Of a stretch of 64,000 nt of DNA, positions 23,219-35,446 are shown piece after piece (position 1 is the first letter of the stretch; each line of letters starts with the position of its first letter). The stretch is from Diospyros lotus. Lineage: Eukaryota; Streptophyta; Magnoliopsida; Ericales; Ebenaceae. The notes under the pieces are model-generated. The model did not search any database and was not told the origin of the DNA. It worked only from the letters and a program-made list of their open reading frames with translations. The stretch is from positions 38,746,243 through 38,810,242 of the forward strand of contig NC_068349.1 in NCBI RefSeq assembly GCF_014633365.1, in the 5' to 3' direction. The position numbers were made by a program, and so were the translations under genes.

Positions 23219-23398
23219 AAGTTAAGCTCATTGTATTTAGGCGCATCTTCTCGAACCTTTGGAAAAGAAGAGTTTTTACTCGTAGAGGAAAAGATAAGCT
23301 TATTCCTGAATAATATATGAAGGTACCAAAGAAGTACTACTGCCAAGACACATGCAACTAATAAAGAATTATTATCATCAAAACATAATAAAGAATCA

Positions 23399-26300
23399 TT
23401 ACTGGTAGAATTTTCTTAAATTCTGCATGTTCCACGCGTTTTTCACTAGTATGCCCCCAGGGGTCTGGAGTTTGTAAGCACCAAGGCTGAGAACCTCTGT
23501 TACACGGTATGGACCTTCCCAATTCGGTGTTAGTTTATTTGCTTCTCGCGCCCCCCATACATCTGCTTGACGCAACACCCAATCCCAGGAAGAAAGTTTC
23601 GCGCCTTTACCCTTCGATTGTAGTATCTTTCAATATGCTGATTGTAAACAGCTTGTCGTATCTTTACCTGATCACGAAGTTCATCTAGGAGGTCAAGGTT
23701 TCCCCTCAAATTTTGTTCGTTGGATTTCGGGCTAAATAGCTCTACTCTTAGCGTAGGTACTCCAATTTCCACTAGGATCAATTCTTCTGAGCCGTAGCAT
23801 AAGCTAAAAGGAGTTTCACCCGTGGACACTTTCACAGTAGTACGATAAGACCACAGGATGTTCAGTAGTTCTTCCACCCAGCTGCCATTTGCCTCATCCA
23901 CTTGCGCCTTCAGACCGCGTAACAAAGTCTTGTTGGCGAGCTCGATTTGTCCATTAGCCTATGGGTGGGCTACCGAGGTGACCTGCTACCTAACTCCCAA
24001 TGCTTGACACCATTCTTGGACAGATCGATCAGTGAATTGAGTGCCGTTATCGGAGATTAGCACCCGAGGAATTCCAAAGCGAGAGACCACATTTTTCCAT
24101 AGAAATTGCTTTACACGTCTAGCAGTGACTAGAGGCTATTGCCTCGGCATCGACCCACTTTGTGAAGTAATCAATAGCAGCTATGATGTATTTAACCTGA
24201 CCAGCCGCTGGAGGGAAAGGTCCTAAGATGTCAATACCCCATTGAGCGAAGGGGCAAGGCGTAGCCAAGTGAGCTAGTGCGACCGCCGGTATATGGACCT
24301 AAGTTAGATGTCCGCTGGCATCAGTCGCAAGTTCTGACTAGTTGTTCCGAATCTTTTACCATCGTTGGCCAGTAATATCCCTGCCGAAGAGCCTTTTGGC
24401 TGAGAGTTCGGGCTCCGATGTGGCTTCCACATATGCCTTCATGAATCTCTCTCAGGATATAATCTGCTTCCCGGGGCCGGATGCACTTGAGCAGTGGCTG
24501 CGAAAATGACCTTCTGTAAAGCTCCCCACTGACTAATACGAAACTTCGGGACTTTCATTTAACCTCCCGAGCTTCTGAATCATCTTCGGGAAGCTTCTCT
24601 TCTTTTAGGTACAACAGGAAAGGATCCATCCAGCTAGGCTCATCCTCCACACATAATTGGTCAGCGACTTCTTCGATACTCTTCTGTGGCAGGGACTCGA
24701 TCCGGATTTCTCGAGAACTTGTAGGAAAAGAGGAAGAGGCAATTCGGGACAACAGGTCTGCCTCCGCATTCATAGTCCGAGGAACGTATTCCACCTTTAC
24801 ATGTCGGAAACGTGCCATCAATTCTCTGACCAAAGCTAGGTATCGCGCCATGTGACCTTCTCGGGCTTCATACTCTCCATTCACCTATTGCACCACTAGA
24901 TTTGAATCTGAACTCAACTCAACTCTCTGAGCTCCCAATTGCTCAGCCAATCTCAACCCTACTAACAAAGCTTCATACTCTGCCTCATTGTTGGATACTC
25001 AGAATTCAAAATGTAAAGCATAAGGCCATATCTGCCCTTCGGGGCTTTTTACCATTAATCCTGCTCCTCCGCCACTTGAGGTGGAGCTCCCATCTACAAC
25101 CACTGTCCATGGTTTCTGGTTTTCCTCCGCTTCTTTGGGAATCCCTATCCCTTCAGCGATAAAGTTCGCCAACGACTGTGCCTTAATAGCGGGCCGCGGC
25201 TTATACTCAATGTCAAAAGCGGTTAGCTCCATTGCCCATTTCAACATCCTTCCTGAAAGTTCTGGTTTACTAAGAACCTGCCTCAAAGGTTGGTTAGTAA
25301 GCATAATAATCGTATGAGCTTGAAAGTAGGGGCAAAGTTTCCTAGCCGAAACTTATCAAAGCAAATGCCAGTTTCTCCATGAGAGGATACTGAATCTCTG
25401 CTCCTGTTAATCGCTTACTTGCATAATAAACGGGCCTTTATATCTTATCCTCTTCCCGTACCAGCACCGAGCTCATTGCTTTTTCTGCCACCGACAAATA
25501 GATATATAATGGCTCTCCTGGCTTCAGCTTGGTCAGAATCGGAGGTGTAGCTAAATGCTCTTTTAGTCTTTCGAAGGCCCTCTGACATTCATCGTTCCAT
25601 GCAAAGTTGTTTGCCTTTGCTAGGACTTTGTAGAAAGGAAGGCCTTTTTCCGCTAAACGAGAAAGGAATCTTCCCAAGGCCGTCATCCTGCCCGTACTGG
25701 CATATCCATAATGGCTTTAACTTTCTTCGGGTTTACCTCAATTCCTCTATGGTGCACTATATAGCCCAAAAACTTCCATGCAGAGACACCAAAAGCACAT
25801 TTGACAGGATTAAGCTTCACATGAAACTTACGAAGGGTTTTGAAGCATTCCTCCAAATCTACTGGATGATGCTCTACCTCCATGCTTTTCACCAGCATGT
25901 CGTCTACATATGCTTCCATATTTCTCCCGAGTTGGTGCTGAAAAAGTTTATTTACCGAGCGCTGGTAAGTGGCTCCTGCATTTTTCAAGCCAAAAGGTAT
26001 CACTGTATAACAGTAAGTTGCTTTATTGGTAATGAAAGCGGTTTTCTCCTGATCTTCCGAGTTTAATGGAATCTGATGGTATCCCTGGAAAGCATCCAGA
26101 AAACTCATGAGTAAACAACCGGCAGTCCATCAATCAGGGCATCGATCCTCGGAAGAGGGTAGTTGTCCTTCGGGCAAGCTTTATTAAGATCAGTGAAATC
26201 AATGCAAAGCCTCCATTTGCTTTCCCCTTTTGGAACCAACACGACATTTGCTAACCACTCCTGATAATCTACTTCCCGGATATACTGTACCTCCGTTAGC

Positions 26301-28733
26301 TTCGCAATTTCTTCCTCAATTGCCCGAGCTCTTTCGGGAGCAAAACTTCGCTTCTTTTGCTTGACAGGTCAGAAGCCTAGTCGTATCCCTAGTTTGTGCG
26401 TCATAACTTTTGGATCTACTCCCGGGATGTCCTGAGCAGTCCATGCGAAGATGTCCGCATACTGCCTAAGAAGTGCTAATATCCGACCCCTTAACGGGTC
26501 TTTCAACTCCGCACTTATCTTTATACAACGATTTGGACAATTCTCTTTCAAAGGTATTTCCTCCAATTTATCCATCGGCTCTGCTGTTTTTGGATCTTCC
26601 AGCCCTTCTAGGAGAAAGCTAACCTCTTTCGGAGGTTCTTCTCCCTTTCCTCCCTGGGGATTCCTTTGGGAGCTCAGAACTTCTCCTTGCAACATTGCTC
26701 CTCTGTCTTTTACTATGCCTACATAGGCCATATAACATTCGCGCGCTAAGCACAAATCTCCCCGTACCTCGCCTTTTCGACTATCTATAGGAAACTTCAT
26801 CATCATATGGTAGGTGCTAGGAATAGCCCGAATGGCATTAAGGCCTGACCTTTCCAGAATCATGTTGTAGGCCGAAGGAACGTCGGCTACCAGGATATCT
26901 AGCGTGACTTGAGAGGTTCGAGAGCCTTTCCCTACAGTCAGCAGAAGTTGAATGATCCCTTCCGAATATACGGCCTCCCCATCAAATCCCACCAATGGGA
27001 CCCTCGTTGGTCTTAGTTGCGCCGTTTCGTACCCCATGCCTAAGAAGGCTTGTCGATACAAAATTTCAGAGGAACTTCCTGGATCCACGAGGATCCGTCG
27101 AAGCTCCCATTTTTCGAGCTCAGTTGTTATCACCAGGGGGTCATTTTGATTCAGGTACCCGGGGAGGTCATTATCTGAAAAAGAGATTGGCTCGACATAC
27201 CTCGACCTTTTTAACCCATCGGTACGACCGCGAGTCCCTCGTTCGCCTTTCATGACTAGGACTTCTCTTGTAGTGAGTGTGTGGAATACTGCAGGTTGGG
27301 GATGATCATCTTCTCCCTGCTACGATCGCTCTCTTCGCAGTGAACGTCGAGCATAATCTCGATTGTCCGTTCGGTCCCTCTTGGGGGGACTCCTCGATCG
27401 CGAGCGTCGGTCCTTCCTTCTTCGAGAATCGCCTTCCCTAGCCACATAACCCAATAAGAAACCTCTGTTGATGAGTTCCTGAATCTCCTCTTTTAACTGG
27501 TGACATTCCTCTGTATCATGGCCATGATCCCGATGGAAACGACAGTATTTATTCTGATTCCTTTTATCTGACGGTGCCTTCATCGGCCGAGGTTTCTTCA
27601 GATAGTCCTTACCTTCGATGGTGGCCAGGATTTCTGCTCTTGGGGAATTTAGAGGGGTAAAACCACCAGAGTCCCATCGAGGACGATGCTTCTCCTTCCG
27701 GTCATCGTTCTTTCTTTCCTCGGGGTGCTTTTTTTGTCTTTCTTTTCGCGTGTTCTGCCCTCTTGGCTTGCATGACTTCCTCGGCATTAATATACTTTGT
27801 AGCGCGGCCCAAGATATCCGTGAACGTTATCGGGGGCGTTTTGGCTAATGACTGAGCAAAGGGGCCTGGCTTTAAGGCGTTTTGGAATGCCACCATAGCC
27901 ATATTGTGATCGAAGTTCCCAATACTAAAAGCCTCCATATTGAAACGTGAAACGAAGTCTTTGAGAGGTTCTCCTTGGTTTTGCTTCATACTTACGAGGG
28001 ACATGGTGGACCTTCGGTGTCTCCGAAGAGGTGTAAAATGCACTAGAAAACTGCCTCGAAGCTGTGCGAAACTCGTGACAAAATGGTGGGCCAGGTTTGC
28101 ATACCAAGCCCGTGCATGCCCTTCCAAGGTTGCCAAGAAGACCCTACACCACATCGCGTCTGAGGCATCCTGCACCATCATATGAGAGGTAAAAAGATCG
28201 AGGTGATCTATCGGATCAGAGGTTCCTGCATAAGGTTTGATGGCTGGAATGCGAAGACGCTCCGGTGGCACCGCTGCCATAATCTCCGGGCTGAGGGGCT
28301 GATTCACCTTCGTCCCCTGAGCCTCTCCAGACTTCGGCCTCAAAGCGGCGATCTCCTCTTCCAATTGTCGTAATCTCCTTTCTTGCCACTGCTGTATATA
28401 CGACAAGTCGGTAGATTCGGCCGCCTCGCCATGCCCATCGTCTTGCCCTAGCCTCTATAGATTTTCTTCCTGCCGATAGGACTCCTCCTCCCTTGAGGGC
28501 TCTTTCTTCTCCTCCGCCCGAGAATGCTGGGCTTGCTGTCGATCTAAGAAACTCGCGAGTAACTCCGTTAACCGGTGCACTTGACCTTCTAGAAGCGCTA
28601 TTCGATCAGGAGGGGGTGGAGGGCCTTCCGAACTCCGATCTCTCCGTGGGGGACTTCTTGGAGGATTCTGTTGACTGGGCTCTGGAGCGGGGTTACCTCC
28701 AGCGGCTTGGGATTGCTACCTCCTAGTCGCCAT
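23399..28733 (-). pseudogene. Element C gag-pol polyprotein, inactivated
   Basis: ATG at 28731-28733; TAG already at codon 6. The gag capsid region is at 27700-28400, the zinc knuckle (C-x2-H-x4-H-x4-C) near 27525, and the protease with DPGS near 27090. The RT catalytic YVDD is at 25899-25910, RNase H at 25250-25440, archaeal-type RNase H at 24830-25130, integrase at about 23600-24500. The final TAA is at 23399-23401 after a NLRKFYQ-like end. Frameshifts near 27750 and 26135 and several stops break it. The stop between RNase H and integrase (24553-24563 region) is shared with B and E. Integrase keeps the catalytic DNG that B has lost. Confidence 0.9.
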
Positions 28734-28805
28734 TATAAGTAAAAGGGATTACTGAAGAACGCCACACCCTACTGCGCTGGAGAGATAGAAAAGAAGATGT
28801 CTCGG

Positions 28806-28822
28806 CCCCACGGTGGGCGCCA
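28806..28822 (-). promoter_or_regulatory. Element C primer-binding site, tRNA-Lys type
   Basis: Reverse complement of TGGCGCCCACCGTGGGG, two bases inside the 5' LTR. Confidence 0.85.
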
Positions 28823-28824
28823 AT

Positions 28825-29357
28825 TGATGATGCAGTAGCTGATCACCTTCTTCCGTCTTCTCTAGCGTGCCTGCAATGGAGACGAGCACTTGCTCCCCCT
28901 GGTCAATCTCCGATGATTAAGTCAGATATCCTCTATTCAAGAAAATCTAGTAAAATTACTTATGCTCTAATCATCAAAAGGTCATCCGATCCCTTACCTT
29001 TACCCTCCCCTCTTCTTTTATCCTTGCGTTGAGATCAGGATTCCGGGTAGAGATCTTCGGGATCTTTATCCCACTTTTAATGGGATCTTATCGATAAAGA
29101 TTCCATAATAGTCGCATTCTCCGAGAAGTTCAGGATAGCTTTCTCCCTCCGTCATTATTGGCGAGAGGGTCTTAGGGACTTCCTTACTGAGCATCCTACC
29201 AATTGGCGTGGTAGCCCATATCTTCCACGTGTCCTTTGAGATTCAAACAAGACCGCATCTGTGGAATACCCTAAAGTACAATAAGTGGCTTGACTGCCAT
29301 TGGACGCCTTCTGCGGACAAGAGAGTAATTATGGACCCGAGGGTATTTTCCTCATCA
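28825..29357 (-). repeat. Element C 5' LTR
   Basis: 533 bp, TGATGATGCAG to CCTCATCA in plus orientation, flanked by the primer site on the left and the GTTCC duplication on the right. Confidence 0.93.
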
Positions 29358-29362
29358 GTTCC

Positions 29363-29853
29363 CAAGATTATTAAAATCAGAGTATTTAGAAGTAGTAGAA
29401 GAAAAGTAATCGCCTTTACCTATGTGGATTCACTCATATTTATGACGAGCGGGGGTCGTTCCCTAAAGATAGGAATTTCCTCCTTTTCTGTTGAAGAAAA
29501 TCTTCCTAATATTGCGAAGGGATTTGTTGCTGACTTTATTTCCACCAGTGGAGGAGAAATTATTCTCCAAGCATTTTGGGATAATGATAGCCTTAATTTA
29601 GAAACCATGATCTTGAGAGGAACGGATATGTCCATCATCTTCAAGGATCTTAGGACAACAATCACCTTTGGAGGTTTCAGGGGAACCACGAGGACCAAAG
29701 ATACCAGGATACACTTATTGGGCTTGAATTTGGACTTCCGGGTATCCTCTAGCCCGAACACGTGTCCTCCCCAACTTAAATCAGGTGGTAACTCCCAATT
29801 GTTTCTTGGCAAAGACTAGTCCTTCACCTGTTGGTTGATTCGCAATGGCATCA
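29363..29853 (-). repeat. Right piece of a possible LTR split by element C
   Basis: Continues the segment 10847-10948 and ends CAATGGCATCA. Non-coding; it contains an AGGACACGTG motif on the minus strand, also present in the C LTR. Assigned only by termini and context. Confidence 0.35.
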
Positions 29854-31268
29854 AGGTCATTATGATTTTCAATTCTTTTCCCTCACCACAACTATAATAA
29901 AATAATTATATTATTAGTCAGACAATAATTATATTTATAATATTATAATTATTGCTCAAAAAATATAATTATTATAATACTATATTTAAATTAATAATAT
30001 AAAAATATAAAAATAATACAATACTGCGTAAAAAAAATAAAAATATAATAGTATATAAAGAGATAATAAAATCAATACTTGTGTAATACATAATTTTCTT
30101 AAAACAGATTAATCGTTTCACTGAAAATGCTAAAGATTAATTGGCGTCTGTTTGCATACTGAGAAACTAGTATAAACTTTAGAATCTAACAACGAATTAG
30201 AATACTAATTGAACACTATTAAAACTATAAAAGTATGAGAATTTTTAAAAAATAATTATGCTTAGAATTTTTTTATTTTTTTTTGATAAAGAAAGCCCTT
30301 TATTTATATTTATAGGAAAAAAAAAGAATGAAATAAAAAGAATAAGAAAAAAGAGGGGGGAGGGCGACTCTTGAGAGGGGTGGTTGCTTCCCTTTAAATA
30401 TATAATATAATATAATCTAATATAAAAGTATATCTTCTTATATATATAATATAACATCTTATATTATATTAATTAAATAATAATCCCTGGTGTACCTTCA
30501 TAATCTCGCGTACAGTGCACTTTTTATATTTTTTTATTTTTATAATAATATAAATTATATACATACACCAAAAATAAATTTTTAATTAATTTATTTATCA
30601 ATTTAGAGATGTAAATATAGCAAATATACCAAATGTTCCGACACTATATATGTGTACACGGGAGGACGCCCCCAAGCACGACAATTAATGTTGCAGTGCG
30701 GCGTTCAATTCCTACATGCTGCAGGCTGCGGCCACGTACCCACATCTTCAACCAACCCCTCAGTCAGTTTTGACTTTAAAGTGAGATGAGATGACTATTC
30801 AAAGAAAGAAAGAAACAAAGACTCTCGTGATGATTCAGGGACGGATTTGGCGAGAGGCGTGATGCTGCATAATTAAAAAAAATAAAAAAGAAAGAGCGAA
30901 GAGATGTGGTGGGCATGGCATCCGGGATCGAGTGCGATTTTGTTCACCTTTAGGTGACCATCACCCTGAGGGTAAAAAATAATGGAACCTCAGTCAAATA
31001 TTACCTCCACAGACAATTAATTGATTTGAAGTATTAAAAAAATAAAAAAATTATGCCGACGGTTGACGCCATGCCTCTGTTTCTCAAGGCCTTAGATTGT
31101 AATATGAAAAAGTAGGAAGGACTTGTCGGTCGAAAAAAGAAACCAGCAGGGACTAAAATACAACAAAGGCTGACCCTGCGACTGCGAGAAGGGAAATCTC
31201 GAGGACTGCCTGCCTGCCTGCCTCATTCAGCTTTGTCCATCCCCTCCTCCCTCTCCCCATTCTTTCCC
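29854..31268. other. AT-rich spacer and promoter side of cytochrome b5
   Basis: 29,890-30,620 is extremely AT-rich with (TA) and poly(A) runs. I see no gene. The part from about 31190, pyrimidine-rich with CTGC repeats, is the probable cytochrome b5 leader; no clear TATA box was found. Confidence 0.5.
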
Positions 31269-31397
31269 GTAAGTGAATTTATCTTTTGGTATCCGAATTA
31301 CTTTTCTTTTTCTTTCCTTATCGAATCTGACAACGTTTTTGGGTTTGTGTTTGGTTTCCCTTTTCGTCTTTTGGGGTTCGATCCCGCGTGTGAACAG
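31269..31397 (+). other. Possible 5'UTR intron of cytochrome b5
   Basis: CCC|GTAAGTG at 31269 and a pyrimidine-poor TGTGAACAG| at 31397, six bases before the ATG, could bound a 129-nt leader intron. Supported only by splice-site match. Confidence 0.35.
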
Positions 31398-31402
31398 TAT
31401 TA

Positions 31403-34400
31403 ATGGCAGAGATGACTTCAAATCTGAAATTTCACCCCTTCGAGGAGGTTGCAAAGCACGATCAGAAAGAGGATTGCTGGCTTATCATCTCCGGGAAGGT
31501 CAGGTTCTTTACCGTTTGCTTTCTAGGTCACTGTTGCCCCAAGGCGTTTCTTCTTGTTATATAGTGCGTCAAGCATGATCTATTTACACTTGGGATTATC
31601 GCCCCCGCGCGGTCTCCGCCGCTCGTACCCTAAATCGCAGTTGGAGGCTTTGCCTCACTGCATAGAGTGAGGAATGGAACCCACGAAGTACTAGTGCGAA
31701 TCCCAGCTTATTGTGGCCCAACCGCTTGAACTGTGCCCTGGGGATCTATTTACACTTCGTTAGGAGCTTTCTGTGTTTGGGCTGATTCATGGTTTCCCAT
31801 AATATTGTCAGTCTTCTACGCTTGTCGATGCAGGGGTGGAGGGTAGCGCCCCCCTTCCCAACCCCTTTCTCTTTCTTTTAAAATTTTTCCATCTGCAGGG
31901 GGTTCCTCTGCAAACCCTTTCGTGATTTTTCGGTTTTCCAATGTGGGTGATTGAACTTTCGTTGGCAGGAATAGAAGCCAGGGATGCAACGGAGGGTTTA
32001 TGGTGAGGGAGCTGTTCCTATTGATATAATCAGTGTGGTGTTATTTGGATAAGGAGAGCTTTTGGCTGGTAGCATGATCTGAAGGAATTATCTTGTTTTC
32101 TGGCCCTAAGCTTTACAATGTGGTTTCGGTTATTTTTTAGCTGAAGATGTCGGATTTTTGGGCTTAGTTTTCCTGGGTGTAATATACTTCTGTGGGTGCG
32201 TTCTCCTCTCCTCTTGTGGGGGTGACCCTTTATTAACAAATTAAGGTCTCTATTTATCAAAAAACAAAAAGATCATGGAAGAGAAGCCATGGATCGCACT
32301 CAGAGACGAAGAGCGATGGAGAGAGGATGCTAGATTGTTATTGAATTGAAAGTATCTCTCCGTTTTGACTTTTTGTTAACACTGTTTTGAAAATAAGAGA
32401 GCATTTTGCCATTTGGTGCTTCCGTGTCCGCATATGTCAATGATAGATTGATAGTCACATGCCCTTCTTTTTTGTTTTTTGGCTTGCAAGGTTTACTTTC
32501 AACATTTTTTTGTAAAATAAAAATACAAATATTAATTAGTATTTTTTCATAAAGTAAATGACTCAAAAATTTAAATTTTGCTAAGCATGTTTGCTTCTTT
32601 TCGGCTGGATATCTTATTTATGAATAAAATTCCTCATTTATCTTCCAAAAAAAAAACACAAATTCCATGTCCACTATGTTTTTTTTTGGCTAGGATCAGG
32701 ATGTCCACTGTGGATTTTCACAAGACATTTGCAATTTATTTATAGTTTTTGTATGGATGTCCAAAAACTGTCAAAAGAAATCTATGTTAAATTGAAGTTT
32801 TGAATTTAAAAAATCCCTAAAAGAACAATTACTAAATGATAATTTTGCTATTTTGGGATCCTAAATGATAAAATTTGTTTGACATTAAGTCATCATGGGT
32901 TGTTGCTTTAGATGTGAGTGTTATTTGTTGGGTCATCTTGATTAACCCATCAAGTTTTTAGCTTCTTTTTTTTTGAAATAATGATCTAGTTTTGTTTAGC
33001 CTAAAAAGGGAATGATAATATTACCCTTGATCTCAGTTTAACTTATTTTAGCCTTATATCAGTCTCATTGCTCCAAAAACTCATCTTTTAGGTGTCCTAC
33101 ATCAAAACTGGACATGGTAGCTGGGGAATGTGTGTTTTGGGGGAGGGGGGAATAACTTCCGTCCTGAAAAATTATTTATGTCCCCCTTTCTTCTACATTT
33201 CCTTCCACAGATCGAAGATCAAAACATAGCATAGAAAGTTTTGACTGGTATTTTTGTCAAAATATCTTAAGTTACCTTTCTAGACGGCTAGATGGAAGCG
33301 GCATGTAGACTGTCTGTCTTTTTATTTGTTCCTTGTCTCATACTTTGGAAATTTTTGAACAAGGAAAATTGAATTTTACCAAGTGAAAAATAGAAAAAAC
33401 ATGAATTCTGATTTAACATGTCTTTAAGTAGTATCTGTAATATGTTTGTTGTTGCATCTGCACCCTTTTTGGGGGCAAAGTTTATTTAAAACTCAAGGCA
33501 AGAGTGTGGGAAACAAAATTTAAGGGACCTAGGGACTTGCTTTATTTATTTGACAAGTGTTGGTGTGATAGTAGAACTGCCCTAGGTTAGGCATGTGCAA
33601 ATGGTAAAGAGGAGACTGGTGTATATTCATTCTTCTCTTGCGAACAGGGCACCCTCTGCATGAGTTTCCTGCTTTATGAGAGTTGTACGCGGTCTTCCCG
33701 CCGTTCTTGTTCTTTTTTTGGGTTTTTTTTCTTTCTTTTTTTTTTTTTTTTGGGGGGGGGGGGGGGGGGGAGTGTTTGGAGGGTTGGAGGCTGTTTTTAT
33801 AACTCAATCCTATGACTTCCCAATCTCAAAGGAACAGCTGTATTGTTGCTAATAAGGTTTGTACTTGGACATTGTGCCCACAGATGAATTAACAGAAAAT
33901 ATAAATAAAATTGACAAAACTTCCGTGTGCGCTTTACTGAAACGGGTCTGTACAAGAACTTCCCCTGGCTTAGTCAATGTTTTGCTGACTGGAGATCCAA
34001 AATCTCTGTATTAGGTGTATGATGTAACCCAATTCTTGGATGATCATCCTGGAGGTGATGAAGTCTTGTTAAATGCAACGGGTAAGATTTTGACTCTTGA
34101 AGTCGTCTCTATTCATCACCGCTTTATTATTTGATGAATTAAAAGGCCATTCACTTGTATTAAACCAAAACCCGAGGAACTTTGTAGGGAAAGATGCAAC
34201 GGACGATTTTGAGGACGTGGGGCACAGTGATTCCGCAAGAGAGATGATGAGCAAATACTATGCTGGAGAGATTGACAGCTCTACTCTTCCAGCAAAGGAG
34301 CAGTACAAGCCACCTCCAAAACAGCCCGTTGCAGCCAGCGAGTCTCAAGGTATTTTATTAAAGATAATGCAGTTCCTTGTACCGCTCTTGATTTTGGGCT

Positions 34401-34438
34401 TGGCATTTGCTTTGCAAAAATTTGGCAAAAAAGACTAG
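31403..34438 (+). CDS. Cytochrome b5, tail-anchored ER form (3 exons, 137 aa)
   Basis: Exons 31403-31498, 34015-34081 and 34188-34438 join in frame to 137 residues, the usual length for plant microsomal cytochrome b5. The heme-binding domain has the HPGG motif with axial His43, and the second axial His67 in DVGHSDSA. Residues about 108-133 form the C-terminal membrane anchor, followed by a short charged tail (KFGKKD). This tail-anchor topology places it on the ER with the heme domain in the cytosol, where it donates electrons to fatty-acid desaturases and hydroxylases and to some P450s. Intron 1 is 2.5 kb and contains long T and G runs; intron 2 is 106 bp. All introns are GT-AG and the frame is intact, so it looks functional. 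Confidence 0.93.
33713..33770. repeat. Poly(T)-poly(G) homopolymer tract in cytochrome b5 intron 1
   Basis: A T-rich run is followed by 19 consecutive G (33752-33770), about 250 bp upstream of exon 2. Confidence 0.85.
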
Positions 34439-35446
34439 GCAAACCATTCCATTTATACATGGGGTTCCTGTGTATCGTTCACGCGAATTAAAGAAGAAAC
34501 TATTCCTGCTTTTGCTGCTTAGAAATGGTCTTGTAAGAATTTGGTCGTTTTCCATAAATTTCCTGCCATAGCTAGCCCCTTATGTATCGTGGACTTTTCG
34601 AACTGGGTTTACCTTATAATATTGGAATTTTATTTTATGGTCTTCATTTCCTATTTCTGGGCATTGTGTTGGTCTTTCTGTTGGGCATTCGAGGGATGCT
34701 GGCAGTGAAGGGTTTATTTGGTATGAGATTTTTACTTAACTTCTTTTGATGGAAATTCATAAAAAAAAATGAGTGTTTGGTTGTAAAATCATAAGTAATT
34801 TTTGAGTGAAAATTTCGATTCATTTTTTGGATTTTTGACAACATTTTAAATTGAGTTTTTGACTTCTTAAAATCTTATTAGTAAATATTTTTTAAAAACA
34901 ATAATACCAAACACTTGGTTGATGCATGGGATGATTGGAAGCGTTGAAATGACAAAACTCCCTTTACCTAGGAAAAATGTTTCTACTTCCCTTCCATTGC
35001 CGCCTCCTCTCTCTCCCCTTTCCATAGTTATCTTGTTGCCTCGCCTCACGTCAACCATCACTGCATCGCCTCATACCAACCACCATTGCATTGCCTTGTT
35101 GCCTCGACGTTGTCGCCTCATGATGAAGTCCAATCGTTTCATCCTGGATGAAGCCCGATCGGGTTTTATGGGCTTCATTCGAGAAGAAGTCTAATTAGGT
35201 GGTCTAATCGAACTTCATCCCGAATGAAGTTTGATCGCCCGTCATCTTATGCATCATTCGGGCAATGTAGTAAGGTCTTTTAAATTTAAACTCCATGTAA
35301 GATAATATCAATGACAAAGGAGATCAAATCACCTCCCAAGAGTGTTATTTAGCTGAACCTAGCTAGAAGAATCATGTCATGTTGATGTTGCAGAGATACG
35401 GCCTCAAAGTTATCTGAAACCTCTCAACCTTGAAGATTTGATTGGG
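34439..35446. other. 3' UTR of cytochrome b5 and spacer
   Basis: No gene. 35105-35265 contains several related direct and inverted copies of an ATGAAGYYYGATCG-like motif, suggesting a small degenerate repeat. Confidence 0.5.

Larger units (their letters stand above)
10949..29357 (-). mobile_element. Element C: complete Tat-lineage Ty3/gypsy retrotransposon, minus strand, interrupted by element B
   Basis: Order on the minus strand: 5' LTR 28825-29357, primer site 28806-28822, gag-pol 28733 down to 23399, 48-bp tandem repeats, antisense gene (plus strand, 20222-22510), short leader (11482-11837), polypurine tract, 3' LTR 10949-11481. A perfect 5-bp target duplication GTTCC flanks it at 10944-10948 and 29358-29362, so it is a single insertion. 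Removing element B (8360 bp) leaves about 10.0 kb, close to element E. The two 533-bp LTRs differ by about 33 substitutions by eye. Confidence 0.93.

Noticed and set aside
22624..23313. Several overlapping long open frames on both strands
   Set aside because: They are by-products of the 48-bp tandem unit, whose length is a multiple of three.
29420..29812. Open frames on both strands after element C
   Set aside because: No domain recognised; the region behaves like a non-coding LTR piece.
30245..30457. Tyr/Ile/Phe/Ser-rich frame
   Set aside because: Product of AT-rich low-complexity sequence.
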